A stretch of DNA of 64,000 nt from Mycobacterium innocens (lineage in GTDB: Bacteria > Actinomycetota > Actinomycetes > Mycobacteriales > Mycobacteriaceae): NCBI RefSeq assembly GCF_900566055.1, contig NZ_UPHQ01000276.1:25860-89859 (forward strand), read 5' to 3'. A model generated the notes under the pieces. The model ran no database searches, was not told the origin of the DNA, and saw only the letters and a program-made list of their open reading frames with translations. Made by a program: the position numbers and the translations under genes. Shown piece by piece: positions 19,586 to 28,477 of the stretch (positions within the stretch are counted from its first letter, which is position 1; the number at the start of each line of letters is the position of its first letter).

Positions 19586-21475
19586 TCAGGATTCGGTGGC
19601 AAACGCCGTCGGGGAAGCGACGCCGCTGCGCAGGCTGCCGTCGAGGTAGGCAGCTCGGCACGCGCGCCGTCCGATCTTGCCGCTGGAGGTCCGGGGAATC
19701 GTGCCGGCCGATACCAACAGCAGATCCCGCACAGTCACCCCATGTCCGACGGCGATGGCGGCACGGATGTCGTCGGCGATGGGCTGGTACTCCAGTTTGT
19801 GCGTACCGGCAGCGCGTTCGGCGACGATCACCAGCTGCTCGGAGGTGTCCTCGGGGTCGAACTTCAGCCCGGCGTGCGGGTCGTCGAACACCTTCTGCGG
19901 TAACTGGTTGGCGGGCACCGAGAAGGCGGCCACGTAGCCGACGCGCAAGGCCTTGTTCGACTCCTGCGCGGTGAACTCCAGGTCCTGCGGGTAGTGGTTG
20001 CGGCCGTCGATGATGACCAGGTCCTTGATCCGGCCCGCTATATAGAGGTGTCCCTTGAAGTAGGTGCCGTAGTCGCCGGTGCGTACCCACAGTCCGTCGT
20101 CGGGGGCCCCCTCGGCGTGCGACTCGCTGATCCGCGACTTCAGGATGTTGCGGAATATCTGAGCGGATTCTTCTTCCTTGCCCCAGTAGCCGATGCCCAG
20201 GTTGTTGCCGTGCAGCCAGATTTCGCCGATTTGCCCGTCCGGCAACTCACTGGCGGTGTCTGGGTCGACGATAACGGCCCATTCGTCGACGCCGACCTTG
20301 CCGGCCGAAACCTGCGCGACGGCGTTCGGCGCGTCGGCGGGCACCTCGACGAAACGCTGCTTGTTCAGCTCGTCGCGGTCGACGTGGATGACGGTCGGCG
20401 GCTCGTTGGGCGCGGTAGTCGAGACGAACAGCGTCGCCTCGGCCAGACCGTAGGACGGCTTGACCGCAGTCTCGGGCAGACCGTACGGCGCGAAGGCATT
20501 GAAGAATTTGCGCATCGACGCCGGCGACACCGGTTCGCTGCCGTTGAGGATGCCCTTGACGTTGCTCAGGTCCAATGGTGGCTCGTCGTCGCGGGGCAGA
20601 CCGCGCACCGCCGCATGCTCGAAGGCAAAGTTCGGTGCGGCGGAGAATGTTCCCCCGGTTTCGCCGGGCTTACGAGCGAGTTCGCGAATCCAGCGGCCGG
20701 GCCGGCGCACGAATGCGGCCGGGGTCATGAAGGTGAAGCTGTGGCCCAGCACCGACGTCAGCAGCACGGTGATCAGGCCCATATCGTGGAAGAACGGCAG
20801 CCAACTGACACCACGGTCGCCTTCTTGCCCTTCCAGGGCATGGAGCACTTGCAGCACGTTGGTCGGCAGGTTCAGATGGGTGATCTGCACGCCGGTCGGG
20901 GTGCGGGTCGATCCGGAGGTGTACTGCAGATAGGCCGTGGTCGACTCGTTGGCGTCGGGCTCCTGCCACGTCGCGGCGACCTCGGTGGGAACCGCGTCGA
21001 CGGCGATGACCCGGGGCCGCTCCTTTGCCGAGCGGCTGCGGATGAACTTGCGCACACCTTCGGCGGAGTCGGTGGTGGTCAGAATGGTCGACGGGGTGCA
21101 GTCGTCGAGTACCGCGTGCAAGCGGCCGACGTGACCTGGCTCGGCCGGGTCGAACAACGGCACCGCGATCCGGCCGGAGTACAGCGCGCCGAAGAAGGAG
21201 ATCAGGTAGTCCAGGTTCTGTGGGCACAGGATGGCGATACGGTCGCCGGGCTGGGTGACCTGTTGCAGCCGGGCGCCGACGGCGCGGTTGCGCGCGCTGA
21301 ACTCCGACCACAGGATGTCGCGTTCGATGCCGTCCCGTTCGGTGGAGAAGTCCAGGAACCGGTAGGCCAGCTTGTCGCCACGCACCTTCGCCCATTTTTC
21401 GACGTGCCGCACCAGATTGGTGTTCTCCGGGAACCGGATTCGTCCATTCACGATGAACGGGTTGTGGTACGCCAT
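19586..21475 (-). CDS. fadD32: Long-chain fatty acyl-AMP ligase FadD32
   Basis: A 629-residue acyl-AMP ligase that activates meromycolic acid and passes it to the Pks13 N-terminal ACP. Seen: the P-loop-like YLQYTSGSTRTPTGV, the FAAL core SWLPFFHDMGL, APNFAFEHAA, KPSYGLAEATLFVS, the hinge WVRTGDYG and the C-terminal lysine region RTSSGKIGRRACR. The ATG at 21475 (MAYHNPF) is preferred because AGGAG lies eight bases upstream; an in-frame GTG at 21493 would add six residues (MTGEGG). First gene of the fadD32-pks13-accD4 operon. Confidence 0.97.
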   Translation of the reverse strand: MAYHNPFIVNGRIRFPENTNLVRHVEKWAKVRGDKLAYRFLDFSTERDGIERDILWSEFSARNRAVGARLQQVTQPGDRIAILCPQNLDYLISFFGALYSGRIAVPLFDPAEPGHVGRLHAVLDDCTPSTILTTTDSAEGVRKFIRSRSAKERPRVIAVDAVPTEVAATWQEPDANESTTAYLQYTSGSTRTPTGVQITHLNLPTNVLQVLHALEGQEGDRGVSWLPFFHDMGLITVLLTSVLGHSFTFMTPAAFVRRPGRWIRELARKPGETGGTFSAAPNFAFEHAAVRGLPRDDEPPLDLSNVKGILNGSEPVSPASMRKFFNAFAPYGLPETAVKPSYGLAEATLFVSTTAPNEPPTVIHVDRDELNKQRFVEVPADAPNAVAQVSAGKVGVDEWAVIVDPDTASELPDGQIGEIWLHGNNLGIGYWGKEEESAQIFRNILKSRISESHAEGAPDDGLWVRTGDYGTYFKGHLYIAGRIKDLVIIDGRNHYPQDLEFTAQESNKALRVGYVAAFSVPANQLPQKVFDDPHAGLKFDPEDTSEQLVIVAERAAGTHKLEYQPIADDIRAAIAVGHGVTVRDLLLVSAGTIPRTSSGKIGRRACRAAYLDGSLRSGVASPTAFATES

Positions 21476-21824
21476 GCCGCCCTCTCCTGTCACAACACTG
21501 CTTGGTCGGCTACGCCGACAGGGTTTACATCGTGGTCGGCTCCGCCGACGAGTTACATCCGTGCGCGATCCAGCCCCTGAGCGGCGCGAACACTCGCGGG
21601 CGCGCCGATCGTTGCCAGCTACGACCCCACAGGGTCATCCACATGCTCTTAAATTTCTCTTAATGTTAAGGGCCATGAAGCGTCAGACCAAATCACAAGG
21701 TACCGCTGATCCCATTACGATCAGGGCACTCGCGGCTGTGTCCCGGTGCCCCAATCCGCAAGCACCCGGGTGCTGCGGTGCCTGGCGCGTCCCCGCCCGC
21801 CGTGTTCGGGCCACCCGTCCCATC
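21476..21824. other. fadD32 upstream region, no gene seen
   Basis: No coding sequence is supported. It should hold the promoter for fadD32-pks13-accD4. Two phased palindromic repeats lie next to the fadD32 ribosome binding site (separate entry). An AT-rich patch (CTTAAATTTCTCTTAATG) lies around 21649-21667, nearer culp6. Confidence 0.5.
21504..21550 (-). promoter_or_regulatory. Two phased palindromes before fadD32
   Basis: Two imperfect direct repeats lie exactly 30 bp apart. Each contains GTCGGC, a three-base spacer and GCCGAC (21505-21519 and 21535-21549), followed on the plus strand by a TTACATC element. They sit about 15-60 bp upstream of the fadD32 ribosome binding site. Regular spacing suggests tandem operator sites or small 5'UTR hairpins. 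Confidence 0.5.
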
Positions 21825-22841
21825 TCAGCCGTGTTTGGGATGCGGCGCCTTGTCGACGAGGTCACGCGCCCAGTTCAACGTCCATTGCGTAGCCGGCTGC
21901 CCGTCGGAGTTCCAGAATTCGGGGGTGGCGTACATCGCGTGGACCGGTTGGCCGGCCCCGCCGGCCAACGTGTTGAGGGTGGTCGGCAGGTTGGCGGGAC
22001 TGAACGCCTCCTGCGGGGCGGCGCAAATCAGATCGCCCTGGGCACAGATCTCGTTGGTGCGACTGTCGAGCGCGCCGAAACCGCCCGGGCGTGCCCCCGT
22101 CATCGTCAAGCCGAGCCCGGACAGCACCGGCACCTCATGCAGGGTGACCTCGGCGCCCTCACCCGGCGGGCTGGGCGGGATGTCGTTGCCCACCCCCGGC
22201 TGGCGACGGCCATCGGCGATCAGCGTCACGCCCAGCACCAGGTCGTCATCGACCGACCCGCGGCCGTTGCCGATATCGCTGGCGACATCGCCGGCAATCA
22301 CCGCCCCCTGCGAGAAACCGACGACCACATAGCTGGTCAACGGACACTTGTTATTCATGTCCGTCATGGCCTGCACCATCGCGCGGGTGCCCTCCGCCCG
22401 GCTTTCGTTGTAGGACATTTGACCGTCGGAAGTGAGCGGATTGTGGAACTGTGCGGTGTAGGGAACCGTGTACGTCTGCACCCGCGATCCGGGGAACTGC
22501 TGGGAGATCGGCCCGGTCACACTGAGTAGCAACGCCTTCGGGAACTGCATCGGGTCGAGCGGGTTGTCCTGCGGTGACGACTCCCAGGTGCCGGGTACGG
22601 CGATCAACTGCACGTCCGGGCAAGACGCATCCTGGAAGGCGGGCCGGGGCTTGCGTGGGTGAGAGGTGGTGGGACCCGGGGTCAGCACCCCGGGCGGTAC
22701 TGCGCTGGGCGGTGCTTCCTGGCGGCGCAGCATGACCACGCCGGCGACGATGACCAGCGCGACGACCGACGCCAGGGCACCGGCCGCAACCCAGGCGAGG
22801 ATTCGTTGGCGGCGTCTTCTGCGCCGGGAGTTGGTAGCCAT
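21825..22841 (-). CDS. culp6: Cutinase-like lipase/thioesterase Culp6
   Basis: A 338-residue protein (Mtb Rv3802c is 336). The N-terminus is highly basic (NSRRRRRRQR) followed by a single hydrophobic anchor at residues 14-38. The cutinase fold has the nucleophile in VVVGFSQGAV (Ser177). Cysteines at CPDVQLIAVPG and ICAQGDLICAAP are the expected disulfide positions, and the C-terminal GQPVHAMYATPEFW supplies the catalytic His. Rv3802c is essential, with phospholipase/thioesterase activity, and lies in the mycolate cluster in corynebacteria and mycobacteria. Confidence 0.95.
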   Translation of the reverse strand: MATNSRRRRRRQRILAWVAAGALASVVALVIVAGVVMLRRQEAPPSAVPPGVLTPGPTTSHPRKPRPAFQDASCPDVQLIAVPGTWESSPQDNPLDPMQFPKALLLSVTGPISQQFPGSRVQTYTVPYTAQFHNPLTSDGQMSYNESRAEGTRAMVQAMTDMNNKCPLTSYVVVGFSQGAVIAGDVASDIGNGRGSVDDDLVLGVTLIADGRRQPGVGNDIPPSPPGEGAEVTLHEVPVLSGLGLTMTGARPGGFGALDSRTNEICAQGDLICAAPQEAFSPANLPTTLNTLAGGAGQPVHAMYATPEFWNSDGQPATQWTLNWARDLVDKAPHPKHG

Positions 22842-23071
22842 GTTCTCCTGCTAGCAGCATCGGTAAGTCTGAGTACAGTGTGCGGTCGGCGGCGGTGTCG
22901 CGCATACTCGCCGCCCGAGCCGGCTGAAGTCACCCACACCGCGTCGGAACACGGTGGCGCCGCCCTCTGCTGCACCCCATACACGGTACCGGCTGGTGAC
23001 GAAGTTCCGTCCCGGACGATGTCTGCGCCGCGCGTCCCCGGTGCGGCTAGGTGGATCCGCCCGTCGGCTCG

Positions 23072-23977
23072 CTAGCGGATCGCGCCGACGATATCGCCGG
23101 ACATGGCGCCCAGCTGTGCCGACCACGAGCCCCAGCCGTTGTCGCCGCCGCCCGGGAAGTCGAAGTGACCGTTGTGCCCGCCGACGTTGCGATACTGCTG
23201 GTAGAACGACCTACTGTCACCCATCGCCGCGCCGGCCTGACCGATCATGGCGGCAGGATCACTGGCACCCAGGTTGGTCGGGCTCCATACCCACACCCGG
23301 GTGTTGTTCTGCGCCAGCAGAGCGACATGCACGCACGGGTCGTGCCACTTCCACCGGCCCAGCTGTGGGGCACCCCACATGCCGTTGCCGTCCACACCGC
23401 CGAACTCCTGCAGACCGGCGAGGATCGCGCCGTTGGTGGTGGTGCTCGACGGGTACAGAAACCCGGACAGCGATCCGGCGAAGCCGAATCGGTCCGGGTG
23501 GAACGCGGCCAGGGCCATTGCGCCATAGCCGCCCTGAGATGCGCCGACGGCGGCGTGACCACCGGGTGCCAGGCCCTTGTTGGCCGCCAGCCAATCGGGA
23601 AGCTCACTGGATAGGAAGGTTTCCCACTGCTTGCTGCCGTCCTGTTCCCAGTTGGTGTACATACTGTAGGCACCGCCGGCCGGGGCAACCACCGAGATTC
23701 CCTTGCCGGCCAGGGTGTTCATCGCGTTACCCGCGGTAACCCAGTTGCTGACATCCGGGCCGGCGTTGAAGGCATCCAGCAGGTACACCGCGTGCGGGCC
23801 GCTGCCCAGGAACGCGACCGGGATATCGCGGCCCATGGCGCCGGACGGCACCATCAGGGTCTCGTAGGGGGCGGCTTTGGCCGTGCCCGACGATCCTGCA
23901 GCCGCGGTGACACCGCCCAACGCGATCGACAGCGCCGCAACGCAGAGCAGCCGTAGCAACACCGACAGACCCCTCAT
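23072..23977 (-). CDS. fbpD: MPT51/FbpD, antigen 85-related secreted protein
   Basis: A 301-residue secreted protein (Mtb 299). The ATG at 23977 has GGAGG five bases upstream. A signal peptide covers about residues 1-35, ending near GTAKAAPYE. The alpha/beta-hydrolase fold of the antigen 85 complex is clear (FDFPGGGDNGWGSWSAQL at the end). MPT51 in Mtb is described as non-catalytic. Here the nucleophile elbow reads AVGASQGG with Ser147, whereas I recall Ala at this place in Mtb. The Glu and His of the Ag85 triad are still replaced (by Ala and Asn in my alignment), so mycolyltransferase activity is doubtful. It probably binds fibronectin or carbohydrate. Confidence 0.93.
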   Translation of the reverse strand: MRGLSVLLRLLCVAALSIALGGVTAAAGSSGTAKAAPYETLMVPSGAMGRDIPVAFLGSGPHAVYLLDAFNAGPDVSNWVTAGNAMNTLAGKGISVVAPAGGAYSMYTNWEQDGSKQWETFLSSELPDWLAANKGLAPGGHAAVGASQGGYGAMALAAFHPDRFGFAGSLSGFLYPSSTTTNGAILAGLQEFGGVDGNGMWGAPQLGRWKWHDPCVHVALLAQNNTRVWVWSPTNLGASDPAAMIGQAGAAMGDSRSFYQQYRNVGGHNGHFDFPGGGDNGWGSWSAQLGAMSGDIVGAIR

Positions 23978-24114
23978 GTCCACCTCCATCGTGTATCGCT
24001 GCGTGATGCCCGCAGCGCCCGACCCTGCGGCGGGTTCGAGGCATGCCCCGGCCCGCAAGGTAGCTAACCACACGGCACACAACCGGATAAAGGGGAGATA
24101 ACGCAGAAATAACC

Positions 24115-24146
24115 AACGGCGGCGACCCCGAAGGGTCGCCGCCGTT
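24115..24146 (-). terminator. Terminator downstream of fbpA
   Basis: A perfect 14-bp stem (AACGGCGGCGACCC and its complement) with a CGAA tetraloop, 41 bp after the fbpA stop and 138 bp before the fbpD start. On the minus strand it is followed by TTGGTTATTTC. It separates fbpA from fbpD transcription. Confidence 0.8.
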
Positions 24147-24186
24147 GAATGCGGGTTATCGGACGCCGTTGCGGCGCCCAGGGCGT

Positions 24187-25218
24187 CTAGGTGCCCTGCG
24201 TGGTGCCGTTGCCGCCGCCGCCGGGTGTCGCGCCCAGCGTGTTCTGCAGATCCGGCTTCATGGCGTTGAGCTGCGCGCCCCAGTACTCCCAGCTGTGCGT
24301 GCCGTTGTCGTCGAAGTTCCACACGGCATTGTGCCCACCGGCCGCGTTGTAGGCGGTCTGGAACTTCAAGTTGCTGGTCCGCACGAAGCCCTCGAGGAAC
24401 TTGGCGGGCAGGTTGTCGCCACCCAGGTCGGACGGCTTGCCGTTGCCGCAGTACACCCAGATGCGGGTGTTGTTGGCGACGAGCTTGCCCACCTGCAGCG
24501 TCGGGTCGTTGCGCTGCCACGCCGGGTCATCCTTCGGACCCCACATGTCGGAGGACTTGTAGCCGCCCGCGTCGCCCATGGCCAGACCGATCAGCGACGG
24601 CCCCATCGCCTGCGAGGGGTCCAGTAGCGCCGACAGCGATCCGGCGTAGATGAACTGCGCCGGGTGGTACGCGGCCAGGATCAACGCCGACGAGCCAGCC
24701 ATCGACAGACCCACCGCAGCGCTGCCGGTCGGCTTGACCTGGCGGTTGGCCGACAGGTATTGCGGCAATTCGCTGGTCAGGAAGGTCTCCCACTTGTAGG
24801 TGGTGCAGCCGGCCTTACCGCAGGCCGGGTTGTACCAGTCCGAGTAGAAGCTGGACTGCCCGCCGACCGGCATGACCACCGAGAGACCCGACTGGTAGTA
24901 CCACTCGAACGCCGGGGTGTTGATGTCCCAGCCGTTGAAGTCCTCCTGGGCGCGCATACCGTCCAGCAGATACACCGCCGGCGAGTTCGCCCCACCACTC
25001 TGGAACTGGACCTTGATGTCGCGGCCCATGGCCGCCGAGGGCACCTGCAGGTATTCCACCGGCAGGCCCGGCCGCGAGAACGCACTCGCGATCGCCGAAC
25101 CGCCAGTGACGTCAATGACACCGACCAGACCCGACAGCAGGGCCGCACCAACGGCTCCCACCATGAGTCGGCGCGGCATACCCGTCACGGCGCCACGAAA
25201 CCTGTCAACAAGCTTCAT
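24187..25218 (-). CDS. fbpA: Antigen 85A mycolyltransferase
   Basis: A 343-residue secreted mycolyltransferase that moves mycolates from trehalose monomycolate to trehalose or arabinogalactan. Signal peptide residues 1-46, mature start FSRPGLPVEYLQVPS. The catalytic Ser172 (mature Ser126) is in AVGLSMAGSSAL. The Glu is in LEGFVRTSN (mature 230) and the His in NGTHSWEYWGAQL (mature 262). The C-terminus has a short Gly-rich tail (PGGGGNGTTQGT). Start ATG 25218 has GAGGA seven bases upstream. It has its own promoter region and terminator. Confidence 0.97.
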   Translation of the reverse strand: MKLVDRFRGAVTGMPRRLMVGAVGAALLSGLVGVIDVTGGSAIASAFSRPGLPVEYLQVPSAAMGRDIKVQFQSGGANSPAVYLLDGMRAQEDFNGWDINTPAFEWYYQSGLSVVMPVGGQSSFYSDWYNPACGKAGCTTYKWETFLTSELPQYLSANRQVKPTGSAAVGLSMAGSSALILAAYHPAQFIYAGSLSALLDPSQAMGPSLIGLAMGDAGGYKSSDMWGPKDDPAWQRNDPTLQVGKLVANNTRIWVYCGNGKPSDLGGDNLPAKFLEGFVRTSNLKFQTAYNAAGGHNAVWNFDDNGTHSWEYWGAQLNAMKPDLQNTLGATPGGGGNGTTQGT

Positions 25219-25602
25219 CCTTGCTTCCTCATCCTCAATCTTTTAGGCGCATCCGGTGGATAGGGCGCATCCTCAACTACGTCAGACTGCGCGCGCTCGG
25301 CGTCGCAGTGCCCGTGTAGTCAACCACAACCTGGGGTCGGTTCTCTCATCGAGCACCGCGCCGAAAGCGTTACCGGGCCGCAATTCCGGATGATTTTCGC
25401 GCCGGATGCAGCGGCCCGAGATCTCGTTTCCGCATGTGCCCGGGGTTTGGTGGTCGCTGGTGGCGGCTCAAATGTGATGTTGCTGTCAGTCTCGCCTCAA
25501 ACCGCGGGACGCGCGTCGCGGACGCCCGATCGCAATTGGGCCGAAATTCTTCGCGGCACGGCCCGCGCGGCCCGGCATTCGGGCCGGATCGCTCACCCCG
25601 AA
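25219..25602. other. fbpA upstream region, no gene seen
   Basis: 384 bp between aftB and fbpA. No conserved coding sequence in either strand. It must contain the fbpA promoter; TTTTAGGCGCATCC just upstream of the ribosome binding site is a possible -10 neighbourhood, but I could not assign boxes with confidence. Confidence 0.45.
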
Positions 25603-27594
25603 TCACTCCCGAGCCGGGGCCGGCGGCACGTCGGGCACCTCGAGCCCGCACCTGATGAGTTCGTTGAGCGGCACCCGATCAATCCGGTACCGGGTGAATT
25701 CGAAGGAGTGCACCACGTTGGACATAAAACGGCGCACGGTCAACGGCGCGCGCACCGAGTTCAGCACCGCCTGAGTCGCAGGGCATCGCAGGGCCGTCTC
25801 CGCCTGCGCCACCCAGGCCGGGTCGAGGTAACCCGGAACACCCGGATACCACTTCACCCACGGACCGTCGGCGATCACCCAGTCGGGGAACAGGTTCTTG
25901 TCGTGGCCGATCCGGCCGTGCTTCAACCGTTCGGTGTGTTGGGCCAGCGGGTTTGCCAGCCCGATCTGGTCGATGACTCTCACATCGAGGCCCACGTTCA
26001 TGCCCAGCATCCCCAAATTGGTGAAAAACACCGCGTGTTGCGGCTTTTGGGTGGCCGGGATACCGGGAGCGGTTCCCGGCGGGATCATGGGCACCAGATC
26101 CCACTGGTTGTAGTTGCCGGACGGCAGCAGCAGCGCGCCTTCGGGGGTGTTGTCGAGCGCGGTCAGCACTGCTGCCATCCGTGGGTAATCGAGATAGTCG
26201 GCGGCGGTCAGCGGATGGGCGCGTCCGGTGGCCTGCGCGTAGAAGCGGCGCTCGTCGACGATGCCCGTATAGGTGACGTGCGTGGCGTCGTCGCCCATCC
26301 CTGGCGAGTTCGCTGCCCACAGCGACCAGCCCGCCACACCCAGCCACAGGATGCTGACCACACCGGCCAGCCAGTAACCGGTCTCCTTGGAGAAGTCCTT
26401 GCCATCGGGCAGTAACACCGGAATTACCGCCACCGGAGCCAGTAAGCAGAAGAGCGGCGCCAGCAACACGCGGCCGTGCATGAAATCGCCGCCTTGCCGG
26501 ATCCAGTACAGCGCCTGCAGCAGGCCGCTGCCGGCCATGAAGGCCACCGCCGCCGCCGGGCTCTGCACCGCCCGCGCCACCCGCCCGTAGTCGGGCGCCA
26601 CCACCGGACGCAGGAACGACGGCCTGCGACGAGCCAGCATCAGAACCAGGCCAAGCGGCACCAAAAGCACGATCGGCACCCACAGGGCGTAGGGCCGGTT
26701 GAAATTCGAGAGATAGATCATGCCCTGCGACCACTTGTCGCCGGCGGCGTCCTTGGCCAGCGCGGTACCGGGCACCAACAACGCGTAGTAGCCCATCCGG
26801 AAGATCTGGTAGGTGACCGGCAGGAAGCCGCCGGCCACCACGATCAGCACCCGGCGGCGCCAGGTCCGCGCCGCGACCAGCATCATGATCAAGGCCAGGC
26901 CGCCCAGCAGCGCCAGCTCCGGCCGGACCAGGACGCTGCATCCCGCGACGAACGCCAGCGCACCGATGAACACCCGGCCGTGGGGACGGACCCGCAGCGG
27001 CTGCGCCCAGCACACCATCATCCACCACAGCAGCCCCAGATAGATCAGCACCAGTCCGCTTTCCAGCCCTGAGGTGGCGAAGTCTCGCGCCGGCGGCACC
27101 GCGATGTAGACCAGCGCGCCGGCCGGCAACATGATCGCCCGGCGGCCGCGCAGGCTGGGTGCATACAACCGGCCGGTGCCGAGCATCAGCAGCGCCACGC
27201 CCAGCAACGACAGCACCAGGGCCACGGCCAGCGCCACGTATTCCAGCCGCATCGGCCCGCCCACCCAGCTGGCCGCGTAGAGCAAATAGGTCCACACCGT
27301 CGAGGTGTTGGCCTCCACCCGCTCACCCATGTTGAACACCGGGCCGTTGCCGGCCAGCAGGTTGCGCACCGTGCGCAACACGATCAGCCCGTCGTCGGCG
27401 ATCCAGCGTCGTTGCCACGCACCCCAGCCGAACAGCACGCAGATCACCACCACGCTGACCCACAGACTGATCCGGACCAGCGGCTCATAGGGAAAAACCG
27501 GCCACCTGACCCGCCGCACTGCGGGCCTGCGGGCCAGCGCGCTGGCCCGCAGGGCCTTGAATCTCGAACTAGCCGAAGGCAACAGCGGCCCCAA
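25603..27594 (-). CDS. aftB: Terminal beta(1->2) arabinofuranosyltransferase AftB
   Basis: A GT-C membrane glycosyltransferase of 663 residues. It adds the terminal beta(1->2) arabinofuranose of arabinogalactan and lipoarabinomannan. The family block WQRRWIADDGLIVLRTVRN carries the catalytic Asp pair; GERVEANTSTVWTYLLY follows, then about ten hydrophobic segments and a soluble C-terminal domain from about residue 430. The TTG start at 27594 has AGGA four bases upstream and overlaps ubiA by 26 bp. An in-frame GTG (before CGGCGGGTCAGG) would give a protein closer to the 627-residue Mtb length; the start is therefore uncertain. Last gene of the glf operon. Confidence 0.92.
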   Translation of the reverse strand: MGPLLPSASSRFKALRASALARRPAVRRVRWPVFPYEPLVRISLWVSVVVICVLFGWGAWQRRWIADDGLIVLRTVRNLLAGNGPVFNMGERVEANTSTVWTYLLYAASWVGGPMRLEYVALAVALVLSLLGVALLMLGTGRLYAPSLRGRRAIMLPAGALVYIAVPPARDFATSGLESGLVLIYLGLLWWMMVCWAQPLRVRPHGRVFIGALAFVAGCSVLVRPELALLGGLALIMMLVAARTWRRRVLIVVAGGFLPVTYQIFRMGYYALLVPGTALAKDAAGDKWSQGMIYLSNFNRPYALWVPIVLLVPLGLVLMLARRRPSFLRPVVAPDYGRVARAVQSPAAAVAFMAGSGLLQALYWIRQGGDFMHGRVLLAPLFCLLAPVAVIPVLLPDGKDFSKETGYWLAGVVSILWLGVAGWSLWAANSPGMGDDATHVTYTGIVDERRFYAQATGRAHPLTAADYLDYPRMAAVLTALDNTPEGALLLPSGNYNQWDLVPMIPPGTAPGIPATQKPQHAVFFTNLGMLGMNVGLDVRVIDQIGLANPLAQHTERLKHGRIGHDKNLFPDWVIADGPWVKWYPGVPGYLDPAWVAQAETALRCPATQAVLNSVRAPLTVRRFMSNVVHSFEFTRYRIDRVPLNELIRCGLEVPDVPPAPARE
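27526..27553. repeat. 28-bp perfect palindrome at the aftB 5' end
   Basis: CCTGCGGGCCAGCG followed directly by its reverse complement, spanning the first codons of aftB just after the ubiA stop. In RNA it would fold into a strong hairpin at the ubiA-aftB junction, which could lower translation from the TTG start or attenuate transcription. Confidence 0.7.
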
Positions 27595-28477
27595 CTGTTC
27601 CTATCCACGCCAGCGCCAGCAACTGCAACACCCGGTCGCGCAGTGCGATGTCTTCGGGCTCCCCGGCCAGCCCCCCATCGACGTCCACGGCGTAGCGCAG
27701 GATCGCGATGGTGAACGGGACCATCGACACCGCATACCACGACCCCGAGTACCGGTCACGTTCGAACGCCCACAGCCCGTAGGACACCACCACGGCGGTG
27801 GCCGAGAGCGTCCAGACGAATCGAAGATAGGTGCTGGTATAGCTCTCCAGCGACTTGCGGATCGCCGCGCCGGTGCGCTCGGCCAGCTGCAGCTCGGCGT
27901 AACGCTTGCCGGCCACCATGAACAGCGACCCGAACGCCGCCGTCAGCAAGAACCACTGGGATAGCGGGATGTCGGCGGCCGCGCCGCCGGCGATGGCGCG
28001 GATCAGATACGCCGATGACACGATGCAGATGTCGATCACCGCTTGGTGCTTGAGGCCGTAGCAGTACCCCAGTTGCATGGCCAGGTAGACGGCCATCACC
28101 ACGGCCAGGCTGGGGGTAAGCCACCAGGCGGTGGCCAGCGAGGCCACCCCCAGCACCGCCGCCACCGCGTAGGCCAGCCATTCGGGCACCACACCGGCGG
28201 CGATCGGGCGGAACCTCTTGGTGGGGTGCTCGCGATCAGCCTCCACATCGCGCACGTCATTGATCAGGTAGATCGCCGAGGCGGCCAGGCTGAACACCAC
28301 GAACGCGACCGAAACCTTGGTCAGCACCTCGGCGTAGTCGTATCGGACGCCGCGGCCCGCCGCGGCCAGCGGCGCGGCCAGGACCAGGACGTTTTTCACC
28401 CATTGCCGCGGGCGCATCGCCTTGACCACACCGGCAACCAGGTTGGCCGGAGGTCCGGTCACCAGGTCTTCACTCAT
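27569..28477 (-). CDS. ubiA: Decaprenyl-phosphate phosphoribosyltransferase (DPPR synthase)
   Basis: A 302-residue UbiA-superfamily prenyltransferase, the same length as Mtb Rv3806c. It transfers 5-phosphoribose from PRPP to decaprenyl phosphate, the first step towards the arabinose donor DPA. The Asp-rich motif NDVRDVEADREHP and the second motif DVDGGLAGEPEDIALRDR are present, with about nine transmembrane helices. Start ATG 28477 overlaps the upstream PAP2 stop (ATGA). Central gene of a translationally coupled operon. Confidence 0.96.
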   Translation of the reverse strand: MSEDLVTGPPANLVAGVVKAMRPRQWVKNVLVLAAPLAAAGRGVRYDYAEVLTKVSVAFVVFSLAASAIYLINDVRDVEADREHPTKRFRPIAAGVVPEWLAYAVAAVLGVASLATAWWLTPSLAVVMAVYLAMQLGYCYGLKHQAVIDICIVSSAYLIRAIAGGAAADIPLSQWFLLTAAFGSLFMVAGKRYAELQLAERTGAAIRKSLESYTSTYLRFVWTLSATAVVVSYGLWAFERDRYSGSWYAVSMVPFTIAILRYAVDVDGGLAGEPEDIALRDRVLQLLALAWIGTVGAAVAFG

